Source: Arenicola marina (lineage: Eukaryota > Annelida > Polychaeta > Arenicolidae). From it: a stretch of DNA of 64,000 nucleotides. The position numbers and the translations under genes are program-made. Every line of letters starts with the position of its first letter. Position 1 is the stretch's first letter. The notes below the pieces were generated by a model that saw nothing but the letters and a program-made list of their open reading frames with translations, was not told the DNA's origin and searched no databases. Positions 13,396 to 24,092 of the stretch are shown in pieces. The DNA lies in contig OZ025257.1 of the NCBI GenBank assembly GCA_964019135.1, forward strand, positions 27,946,352-28,010,351, in the 5' to 3' direction.

Positions 13396-14584
13396 CTTGT
13401 AAATTTTTTTAAATTTAGTTTAATTCGAGTTGTTGTGCTCGGAGTGCTGTCATATCATCGATCCTTATCTACGCTATGGTACATTGTGGTATGTGCAAGA
13501 ACAAACACCATCAAGCTGTTTTGCATATATACATTTAATAAACCTACACATATCCGATACAAGCTTCGTCCAGTACCCAACTCACATGAAACCAACCGCT
13601 ATGATAGGACGCTAAACAATATGCAACTTGAATACACAGACTGCTATCATAGGACGCTAAACAGTGTCAAACTACAATACATAGACTGATATCATAGGAC
13701 GGTAAACAGTGTCAAACTACAATATATAGACTAATATCGTAGGACGCTAAACAGTGTCAAACTACAATACATAGACTGATATCATAGGACGCTAAACAGT
13801 GTCAAACTACAATACATAGACTGATATCATAGGACGCTAAACAGTGTCAAACTACAATACATAGGCTAATATCATAGGACGCTAAACAGTGTCAAACTAC
13901 AATACATAGACTGATATCATAGGACGCTAAACAGTGTCAAACTACAATACATAGGCTAATATCATAGGACGCTAAACAGTGTCAAACTGCATTACATAGA
14001 CTGATATCATAGGACGCTAAACAGTGTCAAACTACAATACATAGACTGATATCATAGGACGCTAAACAGTGTCAAACTACAATACATAGACTGATATCAT
14101 AGGACGCTAAACAGTGTCAAACTACAATACATAGACTGATATCATAGGACGGTAAACAGTGTCAAACTACAATACATAGACTGATATCATAGGACGCTAA
14201 ACAGTGTCAAACTACAATACATAGACTGATATCATAGGACGCTAAACAGTGTCAAACTACAATACATAGACTGATATCATAGGACGGTAAACAGTGTCAA
14301 ACTGCATTACATAGGCTAATATCATAGGACGCTAAACAGTGTCAAACTACAATACATAGACTGATATCATAGGACGGTAAACAGTGTCAAACTGCATTAC
14401 ATAGGCTGATATCATAGGACGGTAAACAGTGTCAAACTACAATACATAGACTGATATCGTAGGACGCTAAACAGTGTCAAACTACAATATATAGACTGAT
14501 ATCATAGGACGGTAAACAGTGTCAAACTACAATACATAGGCTAATATCATAGGACGCTAAACAGTGTCAAACTACAATACATAG

Positions 14585-14880
14585 ACTGATATCATAGGAC
14601 GGTAAACAGTGTCAAACTACAATACATAGGCTAATATCATAGGACGCTAAACAGTGTCAAACTACAATACATAGACTGATATCATAGGACGCTAAACAGT
14701 GTCAAACTACAATACATAGACTGATATCATAGGACGGTAAACAGTGTCAAACTACAATATATAGACTAATATCGTAGGACGCTAAACAGTGTCAAACTAC
14801 AATACATAGACTGCTATCATAGGACGCTAAACAGTGTCAAACTACAATACATAGACTGATATCATAGGACGCTAAACAGT
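14585..14880. repeat. Array 2 internal duplication, copy 1 (720-bp offset)
   Basis: About 300 bp here match 15305-15600 exactly by eye, a shift of 720 bp or 16 units. The match includes the rare CTAATATCGTAGG unit at 14766/15486. A third copy of that rare unit lies near 13731. Array 2 therefore also carries higher-order copies, though shorter than those in arrays 1 and 3. Confidence 0.7.
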
Positions 14881-15304
14881 GTCAAACTACAATACATAGA
14901 CTGATATCATAGAACGCTAAACAGTGTCAAACTACAATACATAGACTGATATCATAGGACGCTAAACAGTGTCAAACTACAATACATAGACTGATATCAT
15001 AGGACGCTAAACAGTGTCAAACTACAATACATAGACTGATATCATAGGACGCTAAACAGTGTCAAACTACAATACATAGACTGCTATCATAGGACGCTAA
15101 ACAGTGTCAAACTACAATACATAGGCTAATATCATAGGACGCTAAACAGTGTCAAACTACAATACATAGACTGATATCATAGGACGGTAAACAGTGTCAA
15201 ACTACAATACATAGACTGATATCATAGGACGGTAAACAGTGTCAAACTACAATACATAGACTGATATCATAGGACGCTAAACGGTGTCAAACTACAATAC
15301 ATAG

Positions 15305-15600
15305 ACTGATATCATAGGACGGTAAACAGTGTCAAACTACAATACATAGGCTAATATCATAGGACGCTAAACAGTGTCAAACTACAATACATAGACTGAT
15401 ATCATAGGACGCTAAACAGTGTCAAACTACAATACATAGACTGATATCATAGGACGGTAAACAGTGTCAAACTACAATATATAGACTAATATCGTAGGAC
15501 GCTAAACAGTGTCAAACTACAATACATAGACTGCTATCATAGGACGCTAAACAGTGTCAAACTACAATACATAGACTGATATCATAGGACGCTAAACAGT
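15305..15600. repeat. Array 2 internal duplication, copy 2
   Basis: This is the partner of about 14585-14880 at a 16-unit offset. The match ends where this copy has ACATAGGCTAAT and the partner has ACATAGACTGAT. Confidence 0.7.
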
Positions 15601-18600
15601 GTCAAACTACAATACATAGGCTAATATCATAGGACGCTAAACAGTGTCAAACTACAATACATAGACTGATATCATAGAACGCTAAACAGTGTCAAACTAC
15701 AATACATAGACTGATATCATAGGACGCTAAACAGTGTCAAACTACAATACATAGACTGATATCATAGGACGCTAAACAGTGTCAAACTACAATACATAGA
15801 CTGATATCATAGGACGGTAAACAGTGTCAAACTACAATATATAGACTGATATCATAGAACGCTAAACAGTGTCAAACTACAATACATAGACTGCTATCAT
15901 AGGACGCTAAACAGTGTCAAACTACAATACATAGACTGATATCATAGGACGCTAAACAGTGTCAAACTACAATACATAGACTGATATCATAGAACGCTAA
16001 ACAGTGTCAAACTACAATACATAGACTGCTATCATAGGACGCTAAACAGTGTCAAACTACAATACATAGACTGCTATCATAGGACGCTAAACAGTGTCAA
16101 ACTACAATACATAGGCTAATATCATAGGACGCTAAACAGTGTCAAACTACAATACATAGACTGATATCATAGGACGGTAAACAGTGTCAAACTACAATAC
16201 ATAGGCTAATATCATAGGACGCTAAACAGTGTCAAACTGCATTACATAGACTGATATCATAGGACGCTAAACAGTGTCAAACTACAATACATAGACTGCT
16301 ATCATAGGACGCTAAACAGTGTCAAACTACAATACATAGACTGATATCATAGGACGCTAAACAGTGTCAAACTACAATACATAGACTGATATCATAGGAC
16401 GCTAAACAGTGTCAAACTACAATACATAGACTGATATCATAGGACGCTAAACAGTGTCAAACTACAATACATAGACTGATATCATAGGACGCTAAACAGT
16501 GTCAAACTACAATACATAGACTGATATCATAGGACGCTAAACAGTGTCAAACTACAATACATAGGCTAATATCATAGGACGCTAAACAGTGTCAAACTAC
16601 AATACATAGACTGATATCATAGGACGGTAAACAGTGTCAAACTACAATACATAGACTGATATCATAGGACGGTAAACAGTGTCAAACTACAATACATAGA
16701 CTGATATCATAGGACGCTAAACAGTGTCAAACTACAATACATAGACTGATATCATAGGACGCTAAACAGTGTCAAACTACAATACATAGACTGATATCAT
16801 AGGACGCTAAACAGTGTCAAACTACAATACATAGACTGATATCATAGGACGCTAAACAGTGTCAAACTACAATACATAGACTGATATCATAGGACGGTAA
16901 ACAGTGTCAAACTACAATACATAGACTGATATCATAGAACGCTAAACAGTGTCAAACTACAATACATAGACTGCTATCATAGGACGCTAAACAGTGTCAA
17001 ACTACAATACATAGGGTAATATCATAGGACGCTAAACAGTGTCAAACTACAATACATAGACTGATATCATAGGACGCTAAACAGTGTCAAACTACAATAC
17101 ATAGACTGATATCATAGAACGCTAAACAGTGTCAAACTACAATACATAGGCTAATATCATAGGACGCTAAACAGTGTCAAACTGCATTACATAGACTGAT
17201 ATCATAGGACGCTAAACAGTGTCAAACTACAATACATAGACTGATATCATAGGACGCTAAACAGTGTCAAACTACAATACATAGACTGATATCATAGGAC
17301 GCTAAACAGTGTCAAACTACAATACATAGGCTAATATCATAGGACGCTAAACAGTGTCAAACTGCATTACATAGACTGATATCATAGGACGCTAAACAGT
17401 GTCAAACTACATTACATAGACTGCTATCATAGGACGCTAAACAGTGTCAAACTACAATACATAGACTGATATCATAGGACGCTAAACAGTGTCAAACTAC
17501 AATACATAGACTGATATCATAGGACGCTAAACAGTGTCAAACTACAATACATAGGCTAATATCATAGGACGCTAAACAGTGTCAAACTGCATTACATAGA
17601 CTGATATCATAGGACGCTAAACAGTGTCAAACTACAATACATAGACTGATATCATAGGACGCTAAACAGTGTCAAACTACAATATATAGACTGATATCAT
17701 AGGACGCTAAACAGTGTCAAACTACAATACATAGACTGATATCATAGGACGCTAAACAGTGTCAAACTACAATACATAGACTGATATCATAGGACGGTAA
17801 ACAGTGTCAAACTACAATACATAGACTGATATCATAGGACGCTAAACAGTGTCAAACTACAATACATAGACTGATATCATAGGACGCTAAACAGTGTCAA
17901 ACTACAATACATAGGCTAATATCATAGGACGCTAAACAGTGTCAAACTACAATACATAGGCTAATATCATAGGACGCTAAACAGTGTCAAACTACAATAC
18001 ATAGACTGATATCATAGGACGCTAAACAGTGTCAAACTACAATACATAGGCTAATATCATAGGACGCTAAACAGTGTCAAACTACAATACATAGACTGAT
18101 ATCATAGGACGCTAAACAGTGTCAAACTACAATACATAGACTGATATCATAGGACGCTAAACAGTGTCAAACTACAATACATAGACTGATATCATAGGAC
18201 GCTAAACAGTGTCAAACTACAATACATAGACTGATATCATAGGACGCTAAACAGTGTCAAACTACAATACATAGACTGATATCATAGGACGCTAAACAGT
18301 GTCAAACTACAATACATAGACTGATATCATAGGACGGTAAACAGTGTCAAACTACAATACATAGACTGCTATCATAGGACGCTAAACAGTGTCAAACTAC
18401 AATACATAGACTGCTATCATAGGACGCTAAACAGTGTCAAACTACAATACATAGACTGCTATCATAGGACGGTAAACAGTGTCAAACTACAATACATAGA
18501 CTGATATCATAGGACGCTAAACAGTGTCAAACTACAATACATAGACTGATATCATAGGACGGTAAACAGTGTCAAACTACAATACATAGACTGATATCAT

Positions 18601-20620
18601 AGGACGCTAAACAGTGTCAAACTACAATACATAGACTGATATCATAGGACGCTAAACAGTGTCAAACTACAATACATAGACTGATATCATAGGACGCTAA
18701 ACAGTGTCAAACTACAATACATAGACTGATATCATAGGACGCTAAACAGTGTCAAACTACAATACATAGACTGCTATCATAGGACGGTAAACAGTGTCAA
18801 ACTACAATACATAGACTGATATCATAGGACGGTAAACAGTGTCAAACTACAATACATAGACTGATATCATAGGACGGTAAACAGTGTCAAACTACAATAC
18901 ATAGACTGATATCATAGGACGCTAAACAGTGTCAAACTACAATACATAGACTGATATCATAGGACGCTAAACAGTGTCAAACTACAATATATAGACTGAT
19001 ATCATAGGACGCTAAACAGTGTCAAACTACAATACATAGACTGATATCATAGGACGCTAAACAGTGTCAAACTACAATACATAGACTGATATCATAGGAC
19101 GGTAAACAGTGTCAAACTACAATACATAGACTGATATCATAGGACGCTAAACAGTGTCAAACTACAATACATAGACTGCTATCATAGGACGCTAAACAGT
19201 GTCAAACTACAATACATAGACTGATATCATAGGACGCTAAACAGTGTCAAACTACAATACATAGACTGATATCATAGGACGGTAAACAGTGTCAAACTAC
19301 AATACATAGACTGATATCATAGGACGCTAAACAGTGTCAAACTACAATACATAGACTGATATCATAGGACGGTAAACAGTGTCAAACTACAATACATAGA
19401 CTGCTATCATAGGACGGTAAACAGTGTCAAACTGCAATACATAGACTGATATCATAGGACGCTAAACAGTGTCAAACTACAATACATAGACTGATATCAT
19501 AGGACGCTAAACAGTGTCAAACTACAATACATAGACTGATATCATAGGACGCTAAACAGTGTCAAACTACAATACATAGACTGATATCATAGGACGCTAA
19601 ACAGTGTCAAACTACAATACATAGACTGATATCATAGGACGGTAAACAGTGTCAAACTACAATACATAGACTGCTATCATAGGACGGTAAACAGTGTCAA
19701 ACTACAATACATAGGCTGATATCATAGGACGGTAAACAGTGTCAAACTACAATACATAGACTGATATCATAGGACGCTAAACAGTGTCAAACTACAATAC
19801 ATAGACTGATATCATAGGACGCTAAACAGTGTCAAACTACAATACATAGACTGCTATCATAGGACGCTAAACAGTGTCAAACTACAATACATAGACTGAT
19901 ATCATAGGACGCTAAACAGTGTCAAACTACAATACATAGACTGATATCATAGGACGCTAAACAGTGTCAAACTACAATACATAGACTGATATCATAGGAC
20001 GCTAAACAGTGTCAAACTACAATACATAGACTGATATCATAGGACGGTAAACAGTGTCAAACTACAATACATAGACTGATATCATAGGACGCTAAACAGT
20101 GTCAAACTACAATACATAGACTGATATCATAGGACGCTAAACAGTGTCAAACTGCAATACATAGACTGATATCATAGGACGCTAAACAGTGTCAAACTAC
20201 AATACATAGACTGCTATCATAGGACGCTAAACAGTGTCAAACTACAATACATAGACTGATATCATAGGACGGTAAACAGTGTCAAACTACAATACATAGA
20301 CTGCTATCATAGGACGCTAAACAGTGTCAAACTACAATACATAGACTGATATCATAGGACGCTAAACAGTGTCAAACTACAATACATAGACTGATATCAT
20401 AGGACGCTAAACAGTGTCAAACTACAATACATAGACTGCTATCATAGGACGCTAAACAGTGTCAAACTACAATACATAGACTGCTATCATAGGACGCTAA
20501 ACAGTGTCAAACTACAATACATAGACTGATATCATAGGACGCTAAACAGTGTCAAACTACAATACATAGACTGCTATCATAGGACGCTAAACAGTGTCAA
20601 ACTATAATACATTAATATCG

Positions 20621-21290
20621 GTGACTGTGATCAATGGAAAGCATTGCACGCCAGATACCAAACAATGACTTATATGAAACGCGTAATGACCTCAAGGAGA
20701 CCCTAATGACCTCTAGGAGACACTAATGACCTCTGGGAAACGGTAATGACGGTCATTGCCATTTGCGGAGTTTCCTGATAAAGAAATATTGTCTATCATA
20801 GGGCCGTTGTTATTAAATCGTATGTTTCTCATGACCCTGGTCACCAAAATCGGGTCGTTCAGAAAACAAGATGGCCTTTTCTCGGGCCCGCACCGTAAAT
20901 TGATTGAGAAACATACAAGTTACTAACGATGCCCTAAGGCACACGTCACATTTAATCTGTAAGTTAAACATATACACACAGAATAAAAAGTGAGTAAATA
21001 AATGATATATATTACTGTTATATATACATATATATACCGGGTGGAACATGAATATAGATGTGAAGCATTCTGAAGATATCAATAACATCGAAAATCAGTT
21101 ATCTTTGTAAAGTCGTTTACTCGTAGCTGATTTTTTACGTTTAGTATTGTTATATTTGTAAACTGGCGCGACAGTGTAACCCATATGGATAGCAGCTGGA
21201 CTAGGTGCCAAAGACTAGTAAAGCGAAAGCTAAATTGGAGATTCAACAGCTTCTCCTCGGAACGAAAAGCCAATCAAGAGTCGGAATACA
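20621..21290. other. Noncoding sequence between array 2 and the gene
   Basis: Unique AT-rich DNA. It holds a short 20-bp tandem repeat (20681-20752) and an alternating TA stretch at about 21019-21036. Open frames at 20813-21088 (minus), 21079-21273 (minus) and 21185-21382 (plus) overlap each other, show no domain or composition signal and are treated as chance. Nothing else is recognised. Confidence 0.7.
20681..20760. repeat. 20-bp minisatellite, about 3.5 copies, ending in a palindrome
   Basis: TAATGAC recurs at 20684, 20704, 20724 and 20744, giving a 20-bp period with the diverged core CCTCWRGGARAC. The last partial copy runs into GGTAATGACGGTCATTGCC (20742-20760), which is palindromic around AATGAC-G-GTCATT. 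It lies 60 bp beyond the end of the 45-bp satellite but shares no sequence with it. Confidence 0.75.
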
Positions 21291-21296
21291 TTTATT
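21291..21296 (-). terminator. Candidate polyadenylation signal AATAAA
   Basis: The plus strand reads TTTATT, giving AATAAA on the minus strand about 226 bp past the stop codon of the LRR gene. It is the first canonical hexamer I see on that strand downstream of the gene. A hexamer alone is weak evidence, and no transcript end can be seen. Confidence 0.35.
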
Positions 21297-21521
21297 TGAC
21301 CAAGAAAAATACATGTGGCAACGAGGTTACATTTTATAACAGACTTAAATATAGCAATAACTTGGTCGGGAGACTCCCATGAAGACCTGGAAGGCCGCTA
21401 CCATGGGAGCCACAAGACTATACTATAAATATTGTCGCGAATAGCTATCTAATGTAATATTTCCCAATAGTTCATGATAACAGTTTAAAGGCTATTGGTT
21501 AGTTATGGCTCGTGTTGTGTC
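21297..21521 (-). other. Putative 3' untranslated region of the LRR gene
   Basis: This sequence lies between the stop codon at 21522-21524 and the candidate AATAAA. It is AT-rich without clear repeats or open frames. Its assignment as 3' UTR rests only on position. Confidence 0.35.
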
Positions 21522-21793
21522 TCATTTGAACATATACCACCTACGGAAGAGGGTTCGGTCTTGCCCAGCGGCTGTGGCTGTGGGGCGTGTGATGGCACAG
21601 TTCTGGGGCCCGCCGCCCGTGGCCGCATAGCCGAACATGACGCAGGCCCCGTCCGCCAGACACTGGGAGGCGCAGTGGGGGGCCGAGGACGCCCGCGTCA
21701 CCCGCGTCACCGCCATGACGTCACAGACGTCGCCGACAATCATGACATAAGCTGTCCCCTGCTTCACGTAAGCCGCTTTGGCCCCCGAAGAAT
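21522..21793 (-). CDS. Exon 2: PAN/apple-like domain and C-terminus
   Basis: This exon encodes residues 327-416. It is preceded on the minus strand by a pyrimidine-rich tract and the acceptor TTTCAG (21799-21794). The cysteine series C367, C371, C377 and C392, with CASQCLADGACVMFGY followed by QNC and a terminal aromatic segment (RRWYMFK), fits the PAN/apple pattern. In that pattern closely spaced cysteines pin a helix to a sheet. An additional C350 may pair with one of them. The domain is short for the family, and identification is from pattern alone. PAN domains mediate protein or carbohydrate binding. A stop follows directly after MFK. The in-frame GTG at 21767 is not a start; the exon opens 26 bases earlier. 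Confidence 0.75.
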
Positions 21794-23222
21794 CTGAAAC
21801 GGACAGGAGACAAGTATATATCTCACCAAAGTATCAGCCGACTCTCTTCAGTGTGCCGCGGAAGAAGATGGGTTAATGTGGCCACTTGGTCATAACATAT
21901 CGTTGTGTGCAAATGTGAAACGGCTAAAAAATCATTGGTTCCCCTGTTGGAGGATGTATCAGCTGGTACAATATCAATATTTGCTTTGTTCGCCTTAAAA
22001 TGGAGAAGAATTAACTGACTATAATCTGCGAATTTACTGTTTATGCCATCACCTTCAAGTTACTCTACCATTACAGGCATGTATAGGCAATCAGAAAGAG
22101 AACCTGGTTGGTGTATAGCAAGAGCGGAGGTAGGGGTGTGTGGTGATGGTGGTGGTTGTGGGGGGGGGGGGGGGTCCAGAATGGGTTGACTTCAATTCCA
22201 GATGAGGGTTTGTGCAATATAATTGTGTTTGTAAGTGCAGTACCTTGTTGCGGTAATTCGCCCGTGGTGAGGTCTGCCCACGCCGTGCCGGTGAGAGGGT
22301 CAGGCCCCGCGCAGACGGCCGGCCCCTCGACGTGGATGAGGCCGGCCTCCTCCCCCGCCTTGAGCCAGGCCAGGCCGCTGTCACACTGCAGGGGGTTACC
22401 CTCCAGGCGCAGCCTCAAGCACGGCGCCGAGCGGCTCCTCTCGCAAACCGAACCCGACAACCTCGAGACGTCGTTGTCCAACATGTCCAAGTATTCCAGC
22501 TTTGGGAATCGTTCTATGAAGTCGCTGGGGATCTCCGTTATGGAGTTACGTCTCAGGCGGATGTCCTGCAGGGTCGCCGCCACCGGTCCCAGCCCCGGAA
22601 ACGCTGTCAGGCCCGTACCGGACAAGTAGAGCGTGGTGAGAACCGGATACCCCACCCAGGCGGACTCGTTTATTACGCCGCCCAGCGGATTGTCCCAAAT
22701 GGCTAAGTGTTGCAGGTTACGGCCCAGGAGAGGTAGCCGCGGCACCTCTGTCAGGACATTGTCCGAAATATCGAGCGCACTTAAGGTGAGTGACGGACCG
22801 CTCACATCGGGGAAGTGTGTCAGTTGATTATACCGTAGGTCGATTTTTTCCACATGCGTCAGGATGTCGACACGATCTGGTGAGACATACGCGATCAGAT
22901 TCTGTACCAGGATCAACAGCTTAACGAGGCTGCAGTTCGTCAGGTCCGGAAACTCCTCCAGCACGTTGTTAGTTAAGTTCAACACATCGATGTTCGTCCA
23001 GTTTCCGTTGATATCTACGCTGGCGATGAGGTTGTCGCTGAGGATAACGTTGACTACGTCCTGAGGTATCTCGGCCGGAATCCTGGTCAGGCTGTGGTTC
23101 ACGCTGGTATAGTCCACGGTGTTGCACTGGACTGGGGCTTGCAGTACCAGCCACAGCGACAGGCACACCACGGCGGCACAGCGGCCACCACGTGCCGCCC
23201 GTGAGGGCCGGAAGGGGGACAT
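21522..23222 (-). CDS. Secreted LRR protein with PAN/apple-like C-terminus (two-exon gene)
   Basis: The proposed gene is exon 1 at 23222-22244 joined to exon 2 at 21793-21522. Together they give 1251 nt, 416 residues plus stop. The junction is phase 1: exon 1 ends with G and exon 2 begins AT, making an Asp codon. Both frames stay open across it. The start ATG has A at -3 and an in-frame TAG 16 codons upstream (23268-23270), so it is the first possible Met. A signal peptide (about residues 1-32), about nine LRRs and a cysteine-bearing cap precede a roughly 90-residue PAN-like domain. There are five N-glycosylation sequons (N42, N74, N82, N96, N185) and no internal membrane helix, so it is probably extracellular. 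Such proteins usually bind other proteins or glycans, but the ligand is unknown. The gene is flanked by satellites and has no neighbour in the window. Confidence 0.82.
21794..22243 (-). other. Intron of the LRR gene (450 bp, GT-AG)
   Basis: It starts GTACTG and ends TTTCAG after a pyrimidine tract. It contains a run of 15 C on the transcribed-sense strand (plus-strand G run at 22160-22174), next to CAC/ACC-rich sequence. Exon 1's frame happens to stay open 171 nt into the intron, to a stop at 22071-22073. A retained-intron transcript would give a 383-residue form with a His-rich and hydrophobic tail in place of the PAN domain. I regard that tail as fortuitous. Confidence 0.75.
22160..22174. 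repeat. Homopolymer run of 15 G (plus strand) inside the intron
   Basis: Fifteen consecutive G follow a GGT/GTG-rich stretch (22133-22159). The run could form a G-quadruplex on the plus strand or an i-motif on the other. It is also a likely site of length error in sequencing. Confidence 0.9.
22244..23222 (-). CDS. Exon 1: signal peptide, LRR solenoid and LRRCT-like cap
   Basis: This exon encodes residues 1-326. A basic N-terminus is followed by a hydrophobic core (about 15-30, AAVVCLSLWLVLQAP) with likely cleavage near C33. A short LRRNT-like segment (about 33-55) contains LTRIPAEIP. Repeats of the LxxLxLxxN type follow, including VNVILSDN, IDVLNLTNN, VEKIDLRYN, LSALDISDN, LQHLAIWDN, LTTLYLSG, LQDIRLRRN and LEYLDMLDN, spaced about 22-27 residues. 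The C-terminal cap begins NPLQCDSGLAWL (about 276-287) and continues to a second cysteine at C304. C260 and C268 lie just before it. A classic LRRCT has CxC; here the second cysteine is Ser (CDS), so the disulphide pattern is reduced or altered. The donor site is CAAG|GTACTG at 22243. GC content is much higher than in the flanks. Confidence 0.88.
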
Positions 23223-23294
23223 CGTGACGCGCCTGTAGCTGTCCCCTCTATGTGAATCACCGGCCTCCTAGTTACAGTGAACTACTTGAGGTCG

Positions 23295-23561
23295 CGTGGC
23301 AACAGTGTGCTTGGTCTGAATGTCGGGCCAACGCGTGGCAACAGTGTGCTGGGTCTGAATGTCGGGCCAACGCGTGGCAACAGTGTGCTGGGTCTGAATG
23401 TCGGGCCAACGCGTGGCAACAGTGTGCTGGGTCTGAATGTCGGGCCAACGCGTGGCAACAGTGTGCTGGGTCTGAGTGTCGGGCCAACGCGTGGCAACAG
23501 TGTGCTGGGTCTGAGTGTCGGGCCACGGCGTAGCAATTAACAGTGTGCTGGGTCTGGTTGC
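23295..23561. repeat. 39-bp minisatellite, about 6.6 copies, upstream of the LRR start codon
   Basis: Units start at 23295, 23334, 23373, 23412, 23451 and 23490, with a degenerate seventh from 23529 that has a small AT-rich insertion. A typical unit is 23334-23372. The period is divisible by three and the unit lacks stops in most frames, so overlapping open frames appear on both strands; none looks like a gene. The array lies 73-340 bp upstream of the minus-strand ATG, so it falls in the likely 5' UTR or promoter. Each unit carries CAACAGTGTG, sharing AACAGTGT with arrays 2 and 3. Confidence 0.95.
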
Positions 23562-24092
23562 TTCTGGCACCCCTCATCTCAGATTCAGACTCAGACTGAG
23601 ACTATCAATCATTGGCTCCACGCTGCATGAATCTCAGAATCAAATCAAGGGAATGACAACACCATGGTCCAGGGTCCATGTGCTCATACATATCTTATAA
23701 CAGGTACGTCAAGTGTGGGTATGTGCTGCAACGGAACAAGCAAATGCTCATACCTTACGTATCATACGTGATGGTAGCTTGCTTCATACGTTGGCTTGTC
23801 TATACATGGCCTCCGACGGTGCATTATTTAAAGCCTTCATCACTCAGTTCCTTTATAAATGCCATAGATAGATGTAGGGCCTTTGTGAAAAAACGACACG
23901 TCCCGCGGTAGCATGTATGGCTGTGCAGGGTTCAGTACAATCGTGCGTGCTTCGGAGATGTAGCGACAGTTAATGCTTTTTGCATGACCTGGATACATTG
24001 TTTAAAAACATGCCAATGGCGTACGTGGGTAAACTGGTGGTAAAATCGTAAGATAATGCGCGATGAGTAACATTTCCTCTCCAGAAAAAAAT
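23562..24092. other. Unique spacer between the minisatellite and array 3
   Basis: Non-repetitive DNA of moderate AT content. It includes a short imperfect CAGACT-rich stretch at about 23577-23606 and a TATAAA on the minus strand at about 23853-23858. The TATA-like site lies over 600 bp upstream of the LRR start codon, so a role as its promoter is possible but unsupported. Open frames at 23678-23911 (plus) and 23932-24189 (minus) look random; the latter runs out of array 3. Nothing else is recognised. Confidence 0.65.

Larger units (their letters stand above)
13257..13595. other. AT-rich unique spacer between arrays 1 and 2
   Basis: This is non-repetitive, AT-rich DNA separating two unrelated satellites. 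It holds two small inverted repeats, annotated separately, and a direct repeat AACCTTGGT at 13268 and 13368, exactly 100 bp apart. The only long open frame (13372-13689, plus) starts at TTG and runs into the 45-bp satellite, so I do not call it a gene. No transposon ends or target-site duplications were recognised. Confidence 0.8.
13596..20620. repeat. Satellite array 2: 45-bp tandem repeat, 156 copies
   Basis: A complete array of a 45-bp unit (typical copy at 13776-13820), about 64% AT. From the degenerate first unit (13596-13640) to the last (20571-20615) there are 7020 bp, exactly 156 units, with no net insertion or deletion. Most units carry the palindrome TGATATCA, which contains an EcoRV site. 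Variants are CTAATATC, CTGCTATC, GGACGG for GGACGC, ACTGCATTAC for ACTACAATAC, and AGAACGC for AGGACGC. The consensus has stop codons in all six frames, so it is not coding. Variant composition differs between the left part and the part after about 18060. Confidence 0.98.

Noticed and set aside
13372..13689. 105-codon plus-strand frame running from the spacer into array 2
   Set aside because: It starts at TTG, has no recognisable domain, and its last part is satellite sequence.
13596..20620. Possible CRISPR array
   Set aside because: The units are directly contiguous and near identical along their full length. There are no unique spacers, no cas genes, and the context is eukaryotic.
20813..21382. 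Three overlapping open frames between array 2 and the LRR gene
   Set aside because: AT-rich, overlapping on opposite strands, no domain, signal or splice support.
22091..23166. Other frames overlapping the LRR exon on both strands
   Set aside because: They are shadows of the GC-rich LRR exon; only the minus frame from 23222 shows repeat motifs, signal peptide and start/stop context.
23252..23577. Cysteine- and tryptophan-containing repeat proteins encoded by the 39-bp minisatellite
   Set aside because: Five of six frames are open simply because the unit length is a multiple of three and lacks stops; no frame is favoured.
23853..23858. TATAAA on the minus strand as the LRR gene promoter
   Set aside because: It is more than 600 bp from the start codon with the minisatellite between, and AT-rich DNA yields such hexamers by chance.
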